The notes: generated by a model from the sequence alone, not told the origin. 64,000 nt of DNA from Micromonospora radicis (GCF_003583405.1 NZ_QXEC01000008.1:1-64000); one strand, 5' to 3'. Shown: positions 24,424-32,649, counted from the stretch's first letter. Made by a program: numbers and translations.

Positions 24424-25226
24424 ACGCCGACGAGTGGCTGCGGGTCTTCGCGGCCGAGCTGCACCAGCGCCGGGTCGCGGTCGACGCCGCCCGACACGTG
24501 GTCGCCGAGGCCGCCACGCACCTGCGTGAGGGCGGCGGCGACCCGTGGCTGGTCTTCGGTTCGCCGCAGGCGTACGCGGCCACGATCGTGGAGAGCATCG
24601 GCACCGCGCCCGCCCCACGCCCCGGCCCGGTCCGGTTGGACGCCCGCGGCATCACCAAACGGTACGGCCGACGCACCGTGCTGCGCGACGCGGCGCTGAC
24701 CGTACGGGCCGGTCAGATCGCCGCGGTGGTCGGCGCCAACGGCTGCGGCAAGAGCACCTTCCTGCGGATCTGCGCCGGGCTGATCTCCCCCGACGCCGGG
24801 GAGGTGACCGTCTCGGGTCGGCTCGGCTACTGCCCCCAGCAGGGCGGCACCGCCGACTTCCTCCTCCCCGACGAGCACTTCGTACTGGTCGGCGCCGGGC
24901 AGGGGCTGACGCGGGAACCAGCCCGGCAGGCCGGCCGGGCAGCGGCCCGACAACTCGGCTGGGAGGCCGACCGGGACGTGCCCGCCCGGCACCTCTCCGG
25001 CGGCACCCGGCAGAAGCTGAACCTGACCATGTCCACCCTCGCCGCACCGGACGTGCTGCTGCTGGACGAGCCGTACCAAGGCTTCGACCAGGGCAGTTAC
25101 GTCAACCTGTGGGACCAGTTGGTCCGGTTGCGGGACGAGGGACGGGCCATCGTGGTGGTGACCCACCTGCTCAACCAGCTCGACCGGGTCGACGTGGTGC
25201 TCGACCTCACCTCCTCCGCCAAGTAG
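24420..25226 (+). CDS. ABC transporter ATP-binding protein with N-terminal HAAS-like helix bundle
   Basis: A 268-residue ATPase. Residues 1-65 are a small helical region (WLRVFAAELHQRRVAVDAARHVVAEAATHL...DPWLVFGSPQAYA) like the HAAS/permease-associated domain common in PadR-linked transporters. The ABC domain has Walker A GANGCGKST, signature LSGGTRQK, Walker B VLLLDEP and switch histidine VTHLL. It is translationally coupled to the PadR gene and followed 11 bases later by its permease. Confidence 0.92.
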   Translation: MNADEWLRVFAAELHQRRVAVDAARHVVAEAATHLREGGGDPWLVFGSPQAYAATIVESIGTAPAPRPGPVRLDARGITKRYGRRTVLRDAALTVRAGQIAAVVGANGCGKSTFLRICAGLISPDAGEVTVSGRLGYCPQQGGTADFLLPDEHFVLVGAGQGLTREPARQAGRAAARQLGWEADRDVPARHLSGGTRQKLNLTMSTLAAPDVLLLDEPYQGFDQGSYVNLWDQLVRLRDEGRAIVVVTHLLNQLDRVDVVLDLTSSAK

Positions 25227-25237
25227 GGAGAGCACTC

Positions 25238-25930
25238 ATGAACCGGCTGGTCACCGTGGCCGAGATGACGTTGCGGGAGTTGACGCGCCGTCGGGGCGTA
25301 CTCCTGCTGCTGTTGTTGATGCCGTTGGTCTTCTGGATGATCCGGCGGGACTCGTACGTCGGGCAGTCGATCCGGGCGCTGTTCCTCGGCATCAGCTGGG
25401 CGGTCAGCACGGCCGCGCTCTTCGCCGCCAGCGGCGCCCGCGAGCTGGAACCCCGGCTGCGGCTCGCCGGCTACCGGCCGCACCAGCTGTACCTCGGCCG
25501 GATGCTCGGCCTGTGGGTGCTCGGGCTGGCCGTGGCGGTGCCGTTCTTCCTGCTCACCGTCATCGACGCGAACAACCTGCGGTATGCCGGGATCGCCCTG
25601 GCGATGCTCTGCTGCGTGGCGGTGGCCGCGCCGTTCGGCATGTTGATCGGCGCGCTGCTCCCCCGCGAACTGGAGGGCACCCTGCTGCTGCTCACCGTGG
25701 TGGCCATGCAGATGCTGCTCGACCCGGCCAGCCCCGGCGCGAAGCTGACCCCGTTCTGGTCCAGCCGCGAGATCGCCACCTGGGCGGTGGACCACACCGA
25801 CGCCGGCTACCTGAGCCGGGGCCTGCTGCACGCGGCGGTGGTCACCGTGCTGCTGATCGTGACGGTGGCGGGCGTCTTCGGCGTCCGGTTGCGCCGTCGC
25901 CGGCATCTGCACCACGCGCCGCTCACCTGA
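25238..25930 (+). CDS. ABC-2 type transporter permease
   Basis: A 230-residue membrane protein with about six hydrophobic segments starting with RGVLLLLLLMPLVFWMI; ELEPRLRLAGYRPHQLYLGRMLG is a typical cytoplasmic loop of ABC-2 permeases. ATG 25238 follows GGGAG. It is the third gene of the PadR-ATPase-permease unit; the exported substrate is unknown. Confidence 0.88.
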   Translation: MNRLVTVAEMTLRELTRRRGVLLLLLLMPLVFWMIRRDSYVGQSIRALFLGISWAVSTAALFAASGARELEPRLRLAGYRPHQLYLGRMLGLWVLGLAVAVPFFLLTVIDANNLRYAGIALAMLCCVAVAAPFGMLIGALLPRELEGTLLLLTVVAMQMLLDPASPGAKLTPFWSSREIATWAVDHTDAGYLSRGLLHAAVVTVLLIVTVAGVFGVRLRRRRHLHHAPLT

Positions 25931-25978
25931 GCAGCGGCGAAAGCTGGTGTTCGGCGGCGCACCGCCTAGCATCACGGG

Positions 25979-27208
25979 GTGCACCTGAGAACCCCCGCCG
26001 CCGTGGTCGCCCTCGGCGTCGCAGTCACCCTCCTGTCCGCCTGCGGCCCGTCCGTGCCCCGGGCCGATCCGCGCAGCGTGCAACCGCCGGTGGTTCCCGC
26101 CGACGGTGCCGCGCCCAGCGCCGAGGTCGCCGAACAGCCGGGTGGGCAGCCGGGTGGGCAGGCCACCCCGCCGGCCCGCACCGGCCTGGGCGGCGGCCCC
26201 AGCGGCGCTACCGGCGGCACCCGCCCGGTGGCACCGGCCGCGCCGACCGGTGGCGCACCCACCGGCAATCCGGCCGGCGCGGTGGCCGTACCGGCGGCCG
26301 CGCGGGCCGTCGACACCTCCCGGCCGACCCGTACCGTCGGCACCGGCACCCCGGCCAGCTGCACGTCCACGGCGGTGGTCCGGGCGGTCGCGGCCGGCGG
26401 CATCATCACCTTCGACTGCGGCCCCGACCCGGTGACCATCGAGATGCGGGCGACCGCGAAGGTGCGCAACGCCAACGGCCCCCAGGTGGTGCTCGACGGC
26501 GGCGGCAAGGTCACCCTCAGCGGGCAGGGCAAACGCCGCATCCTCTACCTGAACACCTGCGACCCGTTGCAGGGCTGGACCACCACGCACTGCCAGAACC
26601 AGGACCACCCGCGGTTGACCGTGCAGAACCTGGTCTTCGCCAACGGCGACGCCACCGGTCAACGCACCGACGGCGGCGGCGGTGGCGCCATCTTCGTACG
26701 GGGTGGCCGGCTCAAGGTGGTCAACTCGCACTTCGTCGACAACCGCTGCGACCGGACCGGGCCGGACCTGGGCGGCGCCGCCATCCGGGTGCTCGACCAG
26801 CACGACAACCAGCCGGTGTACGTGGTGAACAGCAGCTTCACCGGCGGATCCTGCGCCAACGGCGGGGCGCTGAGCAGCATCGGCGTCTCCTGGGAGGTAC
26901 TCAACAGCACACTGCGCCGCAACACCGCGGTCGGCGAGGGCGCCAACCCGGCCCGCCCCGGCACGCCGGGCGGCGGCAGCGGCGGCGCCATCTACGCCGA
27001 CGGCAACGAGTTCTCGGTACGCATCGCCGGCAGCACCATCGAGGACAACCAGGCGAAGGAGGGCGGTGGCGCCATCTTCTTCGTCAGCAACAACCGCACC
27101 GGCACCCTGCGCATCGAGAAGTCGACCCTGCGCCGCAACCCCAGCCGCGGCTTCGAGACCCACCCCGGCATCTTCTACCAGGGCTCCGGCAACAACCCCC
27201 TCCGCTGA
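25979..27208 (+). CDS. lipoprotein with right-handed beta-helix repeats
   Basis: A 409-residue secreted protein. A signal peptide ends in the lipobox LLSAC (Cys22), so it should be a cell-surface lipoprotein. Residues 25-125 are a low-complexity Gly/Pro/Ala linker. The rest forms parallel beta-helix rungs with repeated GGAI motifs (GGGGGAIFVRGG, GGAAIRV, GGALSSIG, GGAIYADG, GGGAIFFVS) similar to polymorphic-outer-membrane and pectate-lyase-like folds. Four cysteines in CDPLQGWTTTHC and around DNRC/GSC may form disulfides. The GTG start lies 6 bases after a TAGCAT -10-like element, so a leaderless transcript is likely. Function unknown; carbohydrate or surface binding is a guess. Confidence 0.83.
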   Translation: MHLRTPAAVVALGVAVTLLSACGPSVPRADPRSVQPPVVPADGAAPSAEVAEQPGGQPGGQATPPARTGLGGGPSGATGGTRPVAPAAPTGGAPTGNPAGAVAVPAAARAVDTSRPTRTVGTGTPASCTSTAVVRAVAAGGIITFDCGPDPVTIEMRATAKVRNANGPQVVLDGGGKVTLSGQGKRRILYLNTCDPLQGWTTTHCQNQDHPRLTVQNLVFANGDATGQRTDGGGGGAIFVRGGRLKVVNSHFVDNRCDRTGPDLGGAAIRVLDQHDNQPVYVVNSSFTGGSCANGGALSSIGVSWEVLNSTLRRNTAVGEGANPARPGTPGGGSGGAIYADGNEFSVRIAGSTIEDNQAKEGGGAIFFVSNNRTGTLRIEKSTLRRNPSRGFETHPGIFYQGSGNNPLR

Positions 27209-27266
27209 ACCTCCGGATCGTGGCCGGCGCCGTCGCCTGGCCTGGCGTGGCGCCGTGGCCGGCGTC

Positions 27267-28349
27267 TCAGTAGGGGTTGCCGTGGCCGGCGGCGCGGGCC
27301 CGGGCGAGGGCGGCCGGACGGCCGGGCAGGGTGGGTGCGCCGGACAGCGGCGGGCTGTCGGTGTGGGCGCGTTCGGCGATGCCGGCGAAGAGTTCCTTCA
27401 ACGCGTCGACCGCGTCGACCCGGGGCCGCCACCCCAGCTCGCTCTCGGCCCGCTCGCTGGACATCAACGGCGCGTTCAGGGCCAGCTCCACCCATCCCGC
27501 GTCGATCGGTTGCAGCCGGGCCCGCCAGGTCAGCGCGGCGGCGGCCCGCAGCATCGGGGCGGCCACCGGCACCGTCCAGCCGTGGAAGTGGCGGGCCACC
27601 AGCTCCGGGGTCAGCACCGGGTCCGCGGCGACGTTGAAGGCACCGCGCGCGTCACCGAGAACCGCCCGGGCGTACGCGTCGGCCACGTCGTCGGCGTGCA
27701 CCGCCTGCATCCGCAGCCGCCGGTTTGCCGGCACCAGCGGCAGCCGCCCGTAGCGCAGCAGCCACACCGGCACCAGCGGCCCGAGAAAGTACCGGCTGAT
27801 CTCGGTCCCCGCCTCCCGCTGGAAGATCAGCCCCGGGCGCAGCCGGACCAGCCGCAGCCCCGGGTGGGTCCGCTCGATCCCGTCGAGCATCTCCTCGACC
27901 GCCGCCTTGTCCCGGCTGTACGACGACCCGGTCACCCCGGTCGCCGGCCAGCGCTCGCTGACCGGCAGGTTCTTCGGCCCGGGCGCGTACGTCCCGACCG
28001 ACGACGCGTACACCAGGGCCGGCACCCCGGCGCGCAGCACCGCGTCGACCACCGCCCGGCTGCCGCCCACGTTGGTCCGCCGCAACACCTGCTGGTCGTG
28101 GCTAGGCTGGATCTGCCAGGCCAGATGCACCACCGCATCAGCACCGGCGAAGACCTCGGTCAACTCGTCGGCCGCACCGGGCAACCCGATGTCGCTGGAG
28201 TGCCACCGCACCCCGTCGTACGGCTCACCGGCCTGCGGTCCCGGCAGCCGACGCGCCACCCCGACCAGCTGGACGTCCCGCTCCCGCCGCAGCCGGCGCA
28301 GCAGCGCCGTACCGACGTTCCCGCTCGCCCCCACCACCACGATCCGCAT
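27267..28349 (-). CDS. NAD-dependent epimerase/dehydratase
   Basis: A 360-residue extended short-chain dehydrogenase. The N-terminus MRIVVVGASGNVGTALLRRL is a Rossmann GxxGxxG. A catalytic-type YSRDK (Tyr-x-x-x-Lys form) occurs near residue 145, with SSVGTYAP upstream as the Ser motif. The C-terminal tail from about residue 325 is Arg/Ala/Pro-rich and not conserved in type. ATG 28349 begins at the Rossmann strand; the longer open frame upstream overlaps another gene. The substrate, perhaps a nucleotide sugar or other, cannot be told. Confidence 0.87.
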   Translation of the reverse strand: MRIVVVGASGNVGTALLRRLRRERDVQLVGVARRLPGPQAGEPYDGVRWHSSDIGLPGAADELTEVFAGADAVVHLAWQIQPSHDQQVLRRTNVGGSRAVVDAVLRAGVPALVYASSVGTYAPGPKNLPVSERWPATGVTGSSYSRDKAAVEEMLDGIERTHPGLRLVRLRPGLIFQREAGTEISRYFLGPLVPVWLLRYGRLPLVPANRRLRMQAVHADDVADAYARAVLGDARGAFNVAADPVLTPELVARHFHGWTVPVAAPMLRAAAALTWRARLQPIDAGWVELALNAPLMSSERAESELGWRPRVDAVDALKELFAGIAERAHTDSPPLSGAPTLPGRPAALARARAAGHGNPY

Positions 28350-28513
28350 GGCCGGTCCGTACCCGGTCAGTCGCTTTCCAAGCGCGACCGCCCCGACGTC
28401 TCTCGCCACCCGGCCCCGGCAGTCCCCGCCGCGCGGCCGGTGTCCGCCCGCGATGCCCGCCGCCCGGCCGGTGCCCGCAGCGCCCGCAGTGCCCGCAGTG
28501 CCCGCCGCCCGGC

Positions 28514-29011
28514 TCACCGGGCGAGCAGGGCGCCGATCAGGCAGGCGAAGGCGGCGACCGAGCTGACCGTGCGGACCAGGTTCCAGCGCACCCACGGCCT
28601 CTCGAACCGGCGCCGAACGGCCGCCAGATCGGTGATCCCGTCGACCGACCCGGCGGCGTCCAGCAGGTTGTTGAGCGGCACGTTGCACCGCATCGTTACA
28701 CCGACCGTGACCAGCTGCCCGACCAGCGCGGCGACCAGCCAGCCGAGCACCGCGCCACCGGCACCGGCACCGGCACCGGCACCGGCACCGAAGTGCCCCA
28801 CCACGGCCACCGCGACCAGCACCGGCCCGCCGAGGAACACCGACAGGAACCAGCCGTTGAGGATCTTCCGGTTGATCGACTGCATCGTGCCGACCAGCGT
28901 CCGGTCGTCGGTCGCGCCCAGACCCGGCATGACCGAGCAGGCGTACGCAAAGAACAGCCCCGCCACCAGCCCCGTACTGAAGATCGCCCCCACCAGTACG
29001 GCAGCCCGCAT
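28514..29011 (-). CDS. DUF1772 (anthrone-oxygenase-like) membrane protein
   Basis: A 165-residue membrane protein with four hydrophobic helices: GAIFSTGLVAGLFFAYACSVMPGL, WFLSVFLGGPVLVAVAVVGHF, LGWLVAALVGQLVTVGVTM and SVAAFACLIGALLAR. The FAYACSVMPGL and NVPLNN motifs fit DUF1772, a family related to anthrone oxygenase-type proteins. A Gly-Ala run in the second loop is encoded by a hexanucleotide repeat. ATG 29011 follows GGAGGA. It lies 165 bases upstream of the epimerase on the same strand. Confidence 0.82.
   Translation of the reverse strand: MRAAVLVGAIFSTGLVAGLFFAYACSVMPGLGATDDRTLVGTMQSINRKILNGWFLSVFLGGPVLVAVAVVGHFGAGAGAGAGAGGAVLGWLVAALVGQLVTVGVTMRCNVPLNNLLDAAGSVDGITDLAAVRRRFERPWVRWNLVRTVSSVAAFACLIGALLAR
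28757..28790. repeat. hexanucleotide tandem repeat inside the DUF1772 gene
   Basis: ACCGGC is repeated five times plus ACCG on the plus strand; on the coding strand it yields alternating Gly and Ala in a loop between helices. The length may vary by slipped-strand events without frame change. Confidence 0.8.
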
Positions 29012-29154
29012 CACGCCGATCCTCCCCCGCGTCGACCCCGCCGATCCTGCCAACCCGGCGCCACCCGCACACCCCCGCCCGACGCCCGCACCAAGCGACG
29101 CCCGCCCGACAGCCGCGAGCCCGATCCGGCGAGTGTCCGGTAACCTGAGCGCGC

Positions 29155-29226
29155 GGGCCGCTAGCTCAATGGCAGAGCTGTGGACTTTTAATCCATAGGT
29201 TCAGGGTTCGAGTCCCTGGCGGCCCA
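29155..29226 (+). tRNA. tRNA-Lys (anticodon TTT)
   Basis: A 72-base cloverleaf: acceptor GGGCCGC pairs with GCGGCCC, the anticodon loop is CTTTTAA, and the T-arm is CAGGGTTCGAGTCCCTG. The 3' CCA is not encoded. Confidence 0.95.
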
Positions 29227-29331
29227 CTCTTACCCAGGTCAGCGGCCCTTTGCGGAGTCGCCGCCTTTGTCAGCACGGCTCGTACAGCATCGAAGCACAG
29301 CATCACCCAGGAGCAAGGCAGGACATCTGAG

Positions 29332-29347
29332 GTACAGTTTCCTGTAC
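29332..29347. promoter_or_regulatory. operator of the toxin-antitoxin module
   Basis: GTACAG-TTTC-CTGTAC is a perfect palindrome 17 bases before the antitoxin ATG. YefM-type antitoxins bind short TGTACA-like palindromes, so this is the likely autoregulatory site. Confidence 0.7.
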
Positions 29348-29364
29348 TTGCCCTGGAGGTGGTC

Positions 29365-29640
29365 ATGCGGACCGTGAACTTCACCCAGCTACGCCAGAAC
29401 CTGGCTGCCGAACTCGACAGCGTCATCGACGACGCCGAGGAAGTGGTGGTGACCCGGTCAGGCCACGAGCCGGTGGTGATCGTGTCGCTTGCCGAGTACG
29501 AGTCGATGAAGGAAACCGAGTACCTCCTGCGCAGCCCCAGCAACGCCGCAGCCCTCCGCCGATCGATCGCCGAGCTTGAGCAGGGCGACACGACCGAGCG
29601 GGAGCTGGCCGACCCGGACGCCATGCGAGACGTCGCGTGA
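29365..29640 (+). CDS. yefM: type II antitoxin, YefM/Phd family
   Basis: A 91-residue antitoxin with the Phd/YefM N-terminal DNA-binding fold (RTVNFTQLRQNLAAELDSVIDDAEEVVVTRSGHEPVVIVSLAEYESMKETEYLL) and an acidic, unstructured C-terminus that should wrap the toxin. ATG 29365 follows GGAGG by five bases; GTG 29359 is less likely. The stop codon overlaps the toxin start as GTGA. It should repress its own promoter through the palindrome at 29332. Confidence 0.93.
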   Translation: MRTVNFTQLRQNLAAELDSVIDDAEEVVVTRSGHEPVVIVSLAEYESMKETEYLLRSPSNAAALRRSIAELEQGDTTERELADPDAMRDVA

Positions 29641-29894
29641 GGCTGGTCTTCACCGAGACAGCCTGGAGCCAGTACCTCAGCCACACCGACCGCAAGCTGA
29701 TCAAGCGCATCAACGATCTCATCGCCGATGTGATGCGCAACGGGTACGAGGGCATCGGAAAGCCGGAGCCTTTGCGGGGCGAACTGTCCGGCTTCTGGTC
29801 CCGCCGAATCGACCGCGAACACCGGCTGGTGTACCGGATCACCAAGGACGATGTCGAGATCATCGCCTGCCGGTACCACTACGGCGACCGGTAA
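29637..29894 (+). CDS. yoeB: type II toxin, YoeB/Txe ribosome-dependent mRNA interferase
   Basis: An 85-residue toxin that matches YoeB over its whole length. The catalytic set Glu44 (KPEPL), Arg63 (EHRLVYR), His81 and Tyr82 (CRYHYGD) is complete, so it is probably active. YoeB cuts mRNA in the ribosomal A site. It is coupled to the YefM antitoxin by GTGA. Confidence 0.94.
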   Translation: MRLVFTETAWSQYLSHTDRKLIKRINDLIADVMRNGYEGIGKPEPLRGELSGFWSRRIDREHRLVYRITKDDVEIIACRYHYGDR

Positions 29895-29926
29895 CGGATC
29901 AGCCTGAAACCAGCGGCGTCCGGCCG

Positions 29927-30129
29927 TCATCGGTCGAGCGTCTGACCGAGCCGCTTGAGCGCGTCGCGGGTGGCCGCCGAGGACACCACCGTGTAGATCT
30001 ACATCGTGATGGCGAACTGGACGTGCCGGAGGATCTGCATCGCCACCCGGGGGTGCACGTCCAGGTCCGCCACCTGCTCGTCGAGGCGAGGTGCCACCAG
30101 TTGGTAGCGGCCGACGACTTGAGACCGCA
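29927..30129 (-). pseudogene. C-terminal remnant of a tyrosine recombinase (integrase)
   Basis: Reading from about 30129 the frame gives QVVGRYQLVAPRLDEQVADLDVHPRVAMQILRHVQFAITM, then an in-frame TAG, then IYTVVSSAATRDALKRLGQTLDR and TGA at 29927. This is the C-terminal end of a phage-type integrase: HPRVAMQIL-xHxQ with the catalytic Tyr in IYT. The TAG most likely replaced a Glu codon. The rest of the gene, including the first catalytic Arg region, is missing. It lies about 0.8 kb from tRNA-Lys, a common integration site. Confidence 0.75.
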
Positions 30130-30218
30130 TGCCCCCGGCGGGGTTCGTCGTACACCGAGTCGAACCGGCGGCGTGCCGTGCGGCAGCGGCTCGGTACCGC
30201 CGGTCGGATACTGGCCGG

Positions 30219-30785
30219 ATGGTGGAGGAACAGGGCATCGGATCGACGCGGTGGACGATCCACGGTGAGCGGGTGGTGGACGCTGGTCGACGGGCCCGGT
30301 TGAGCATTGCTGACGTGGAGTTGCCGGATGGGGTGCGCTTTGAGCAGTACGTGATTCGGGCGCCTCGGTCGGCGATGGTCGCGGTGCTTGACGTTCAGGA
30401 ACGGCTGTTGCTGATGCGGCGGCATCGGTTCGTGTTCGATCGGTGGGTGTGGGAGCTGCCCGGTGGCTACGTCGACGAGGGGGAGGATCCGGCGGCGTGT
30501 GCGGTCCGGGAGGTGGAGGAGGAGACCGGGTGGCGTCCGGATGCGGTCGAGCCGTTGCTATCGTTTCAGCCGTGGGTGGCGACCGCGGACGCGGAGAACC
30601 TGCTGTTCCATGCCAGGAGCGCGGAGCACATCGGTGCTCCAGTGGATGTCAACGAGGCCGAGCAGATCGCCTGGATCCCGCTGGAGGAGGCACGGCAGCT
30701 CGTCTCCCAGGGTGAGATCGTCGGTGCGGGCACGGTGATCGCGGTGTTGGAGCTGGTCACGCGCAAGGCCCGGGGCGAGCTGTAG
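30219..30785 (+). CDS. NUDIX hydrolase (ADP-ribose pyrophosphatase-like)
   Basis: A 188-residue enzyme with a complete Nudix box GGYVDEGEDPAACAVREVEEETGW (about residues 87-110). The N-terminal strand region (RFEQYVIRAPRSAMVAVLDVQERLLLMRRHRF) and the total length are typical of ADP-ribose pyrophosphatase-type enzymes that hydrolyse nucleoside diphosphate derivatives. ATG 30219 is preferred to the longer open frame, which has Arg-rich non-homologous sequence. Confidence 0.85.
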   Translation: MVEEQGIGSTRWTIHGERVVDAGRRARLSIADVELPDGVRFEQYVIRAPRSAMVAVLDVQERLLLMRRHRFVFDRWVWELPGGYVDEGEDPAACAVREVEEETGWRPDAVEPLLSFQPWVATADAENLLFHARSAEHIGAPVDVNEAEQIAWIPLEEARQLVSQGEIVGAGTVIAVLELVTRKARGEL

Positions 30786-30911
30786 TCAGCGACGCTGGCC
30801 GAGGGCCGCGTCGGTGCGGGTGATGAAGTGTCGGACGGCGGGTCGGCGGCGGTGTGGCGTGAGGTCCGTTCGCAGGTCGCGGACCGACGATCGCGGCGGC
30901 GTGGTTCGCAT
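30786..30911 (-). CDS. possible small basic protein (41 aa)
   Basis: An ATG at 30911 has a strong GGAGGTG ribosome-binding site seven bases upstream and opens a 41-codon frame to TGA directly next to the NUDIX stop codon. The product is Arg/Thr-rich with DLRTDLTPHRRRPAVRHFI and no membrane segment. I do not recognise it; the evidence is only the translation signal. Confidence 0.4.
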   Translation of the reverse strand: MRTTPPRSSVRDLRTDLTPHRRRPAVRHFITRTDAALGQRR

Positions 30912-31021
30912 GATGGCACCTCCGGCCCACTCGTCCGCAGGTCAGCGGCGCTTCGGGCGTCGGTGGAGCCGCGATCCGGCCCGTACGGCAGCGGCCAGGA
31001 GAGGCAACACGCTCCACCGGA

Positions 31022-31039
31022 GGTACAGTTTTCTGTACC
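31022..31039. promoter_or_regulatory. second copy of the toxin-antitoxin operator, without the module
   Basis: GGTACAG-TTTT-CTGTACC is a perfect 7-base-arm palindrome. Together with GAGGTACAGTTT upstream and TGCCTGGAGGT downstream it repeats the sequence around 29330-29360 almost base for base, including the ribosome-binding site, but no antitoxin gene follows. Confidence 0.7.
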
Positions 31040-31164
31040 TGCCTGGAGGTTTCGCCGTTGTGGCGGTTTCCCGCTGCTCCGGGCCTCGCTGTTTCGACGA
31101 AACGGCGAGGGAACTCACACCGGGCCCGGGCAGGGTTGTTGCCCGGGGCGGGCAGGATGGCGGC

Positions 31165-31695
31165 GTGGGTTGGCGGGACAGGCGCAGGCGGGGCAGGCGC
31201 AACGGGAGCACGCCACGCCGCCGATGGCTGCCCGGGTACTGGCTGCGCCATCCGATGACCGGCTTCGTGGTGCTGGTCGCCGTGGCGGCGATGTTCGTAC
31301 TCTCCGGGGCGCAGTCCGCGTACCGGACCTACCGGCTGGACAAATACGGCGCGCAAGCCCAGGCGACCGTACGTGAGGTGCATCGACTGGGGCGCGACTC
31401 GTACGTGCTGGTCGTCTTCGGCACCGCCGACGGCCGGGACGTCGTGGCGGCGGTGACCGACTACCGCTGGGATCCGGAACCGCAGGTCGGCGACGTGACC
31501 CCGGTGCGGTACGACCCGGCCGACCCGCGACACAACGTACGCGACGAGCGCGCCGGTGGCGGCTACTTGGACGCGGTCTTCGACATCGTCCTGGGGTCGG
31601 TGCTGGGGGTCGGCGGCGGCGGGCTGCTCTGGCGCAGCTGGTCGACGTGGCGGGAGAACGCCGAGGACTGGCGGACCGGACACCACTTCGCCTGA
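31165..31695 (+). CDS. DUF3592 domain membrane protein
   Basis: A 176-residue protein with an Arg-rich N-terminus, a transmembrane helix (MTGFVVLVAVAAMFVLSGA), a DUF3592-like beta domain (YGAQAQATVREVHRLGRDSYVLVVFGTADGRDVVA...VGDVTPVRYDPADP) and a second hydrophobic stretch (AVFDIVLGSVLGVGGGGLLW). The GTG at 31165 follows AGGA; the open frame continues upstream into unlikely sequence. DUF3592 proteins are small membrane proteins of unknown function. Confidence 0.78.
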   Translation: MGWRDRRRRGRRNGSTPRRRWLPGYWLRHPMTGFVVLVAVAAMFVLSGAQSAYRTYRLDKYGAQAQATVREVHRLGRDSYVLVVFGTADGRDVVAAVTDYRWDPEPQVGDVTPVRYDPADPRHNVRDERAGGGYLDAVFDIVLGSVLGVGGGGLLWRSWSTWRENAEDWRTGHHFA

Positions 31696-31746
31696 CACCG
31701 GTCCGGCGGGGGCTCGCGGAGGAGCACCCGCCGGCCGGGTGCCGGT

Positions 31747-32592
31747 TCAGCTGACGGTGGCGAGCCAGTCCTGCACGACCGGGATCTCGACCCGCTGGTA
31801 GCCGCCGAGGTAGCGGCAGTTGCTGGTGTAGCCGTAGCTGGTGACCGCGACCAGGTACCCGTTGAGGAAGGTCGGGCCCCCTGAGTCACCGAAGCAGGTG
31901 CCGCCGCCGCCCCGGGTGTCGTTCGGGTTGCCGTTGAGCTGCAGGACCTGCGGGGTGAGCTTCTGCCCCGGCGAGGTCGTGTAGCGGCGGATCAGCGGGT
32001 AGCTCATCGGCTCCGGCTTCTGCGGGCCCGCCGCCGGCTTGCGTACCTCGGTGCCGTAACCCACCACGCCGAAGACGGTCTTGTTGAGCTTCGGCTGCGC
32101 GAACTGGTCGAGGTAGCCGGTCGGCGCCACCGTCGCGGGGACGATCCCGGTCACCGGCGTGTCCAGCACCACCACGCCGACGTCGTTCCAGTTGTCCAGG
32201 TCGGTGAAGTCCGAGTACTCGGGGTGGGTGAGCGCGGTGCCGGAGCGGTAGCCGGCCGCGGCCAGTTCCTCGGCCGTGTAGCCCACGCTCGGGTCGGCCG
32301 CCGGCGGCAGCGGGTTCGGCGGCGCTTCGGCGATGACCGTGTCGAAGGTGACCAGGGTCTTGCCGAGCGTGCCCAGGGTGCAGTGCGCGGCGGTGAGCAG
32401 GACGGTCGGCGAGACGAGCGTGGCCGAGCAACGGTAACGACCGGTCTCGTCGTAGAAGAGGATCAGACCGACGTTGGGGTGCCGGTCGCCGTCGGGCTCT
32501 CCGCCGGTGATGGCTGCTGCCGGCGTGGCGGTGGCGATCAGCGCGAACGTCGAGACGACGATCGCGGCGAGGGTACGACGCAGTGCTCTCAT
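31747..32592 (-). CDS. secreted trypsin-like serine protease (S1)
   Basis: A 281-residue exported protease. A signal peptide (about 1-27) ends in TPAAA; the mature enzyme starts ITGGEP, the activation-type N-terminus. The catalytic triad is His70 (TAAHC), Asp137 (WNDVGVVVLD) and Ser237 (GDSGGP). It may act as an extracellular digestive protease; no propeptide is evident. ATG 32592. Confidence 0.93.
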   Translation of the reverse strand: MRALRRTLAAIVVSTFALIATATPAAAITGGEPDGDRHPNVGLILFYDETGRYRCSATLVSPTVLLTAAHCTLGTLGKTLVTFDTVIAEAPPNPLPPAADPSVGYTAEELAAAGYRSGTALTHPEYSDFTDLDNWNDVGVVVLDTPVTGIVPATVAPTGYLDQFAQPKLNKTVFGVVGYGTEVRKPAAGPQKPEPMSYPLIRRYTTSPGQKLTPQVLQLNGNPNDTRGGGGTCFGDSGGPTFLNGYLVAVTSYGYTSNCRYLGGYQRVEIPVVQDWLATVS

Positions 32593-32649
32593 GCCGGGCC
32601 AAGCGGGATTCGCGGACGTCGCGTTACATCGCCCGGGGATTCGGGCCGG

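Noticed and set aside
28350..29072. Extended epimerase frame of about 600 codons
   Set aside because: It runs through the DUF1772 gene in another frame; the Rossmann fold starts at ATG 28349.
29155..31164. att repeat of an element integrated in tRNA-Lys
   Set aside because: No second copy of the tRNA-Lys 3' end was found in the window, so no attachment site is reported as a feature.
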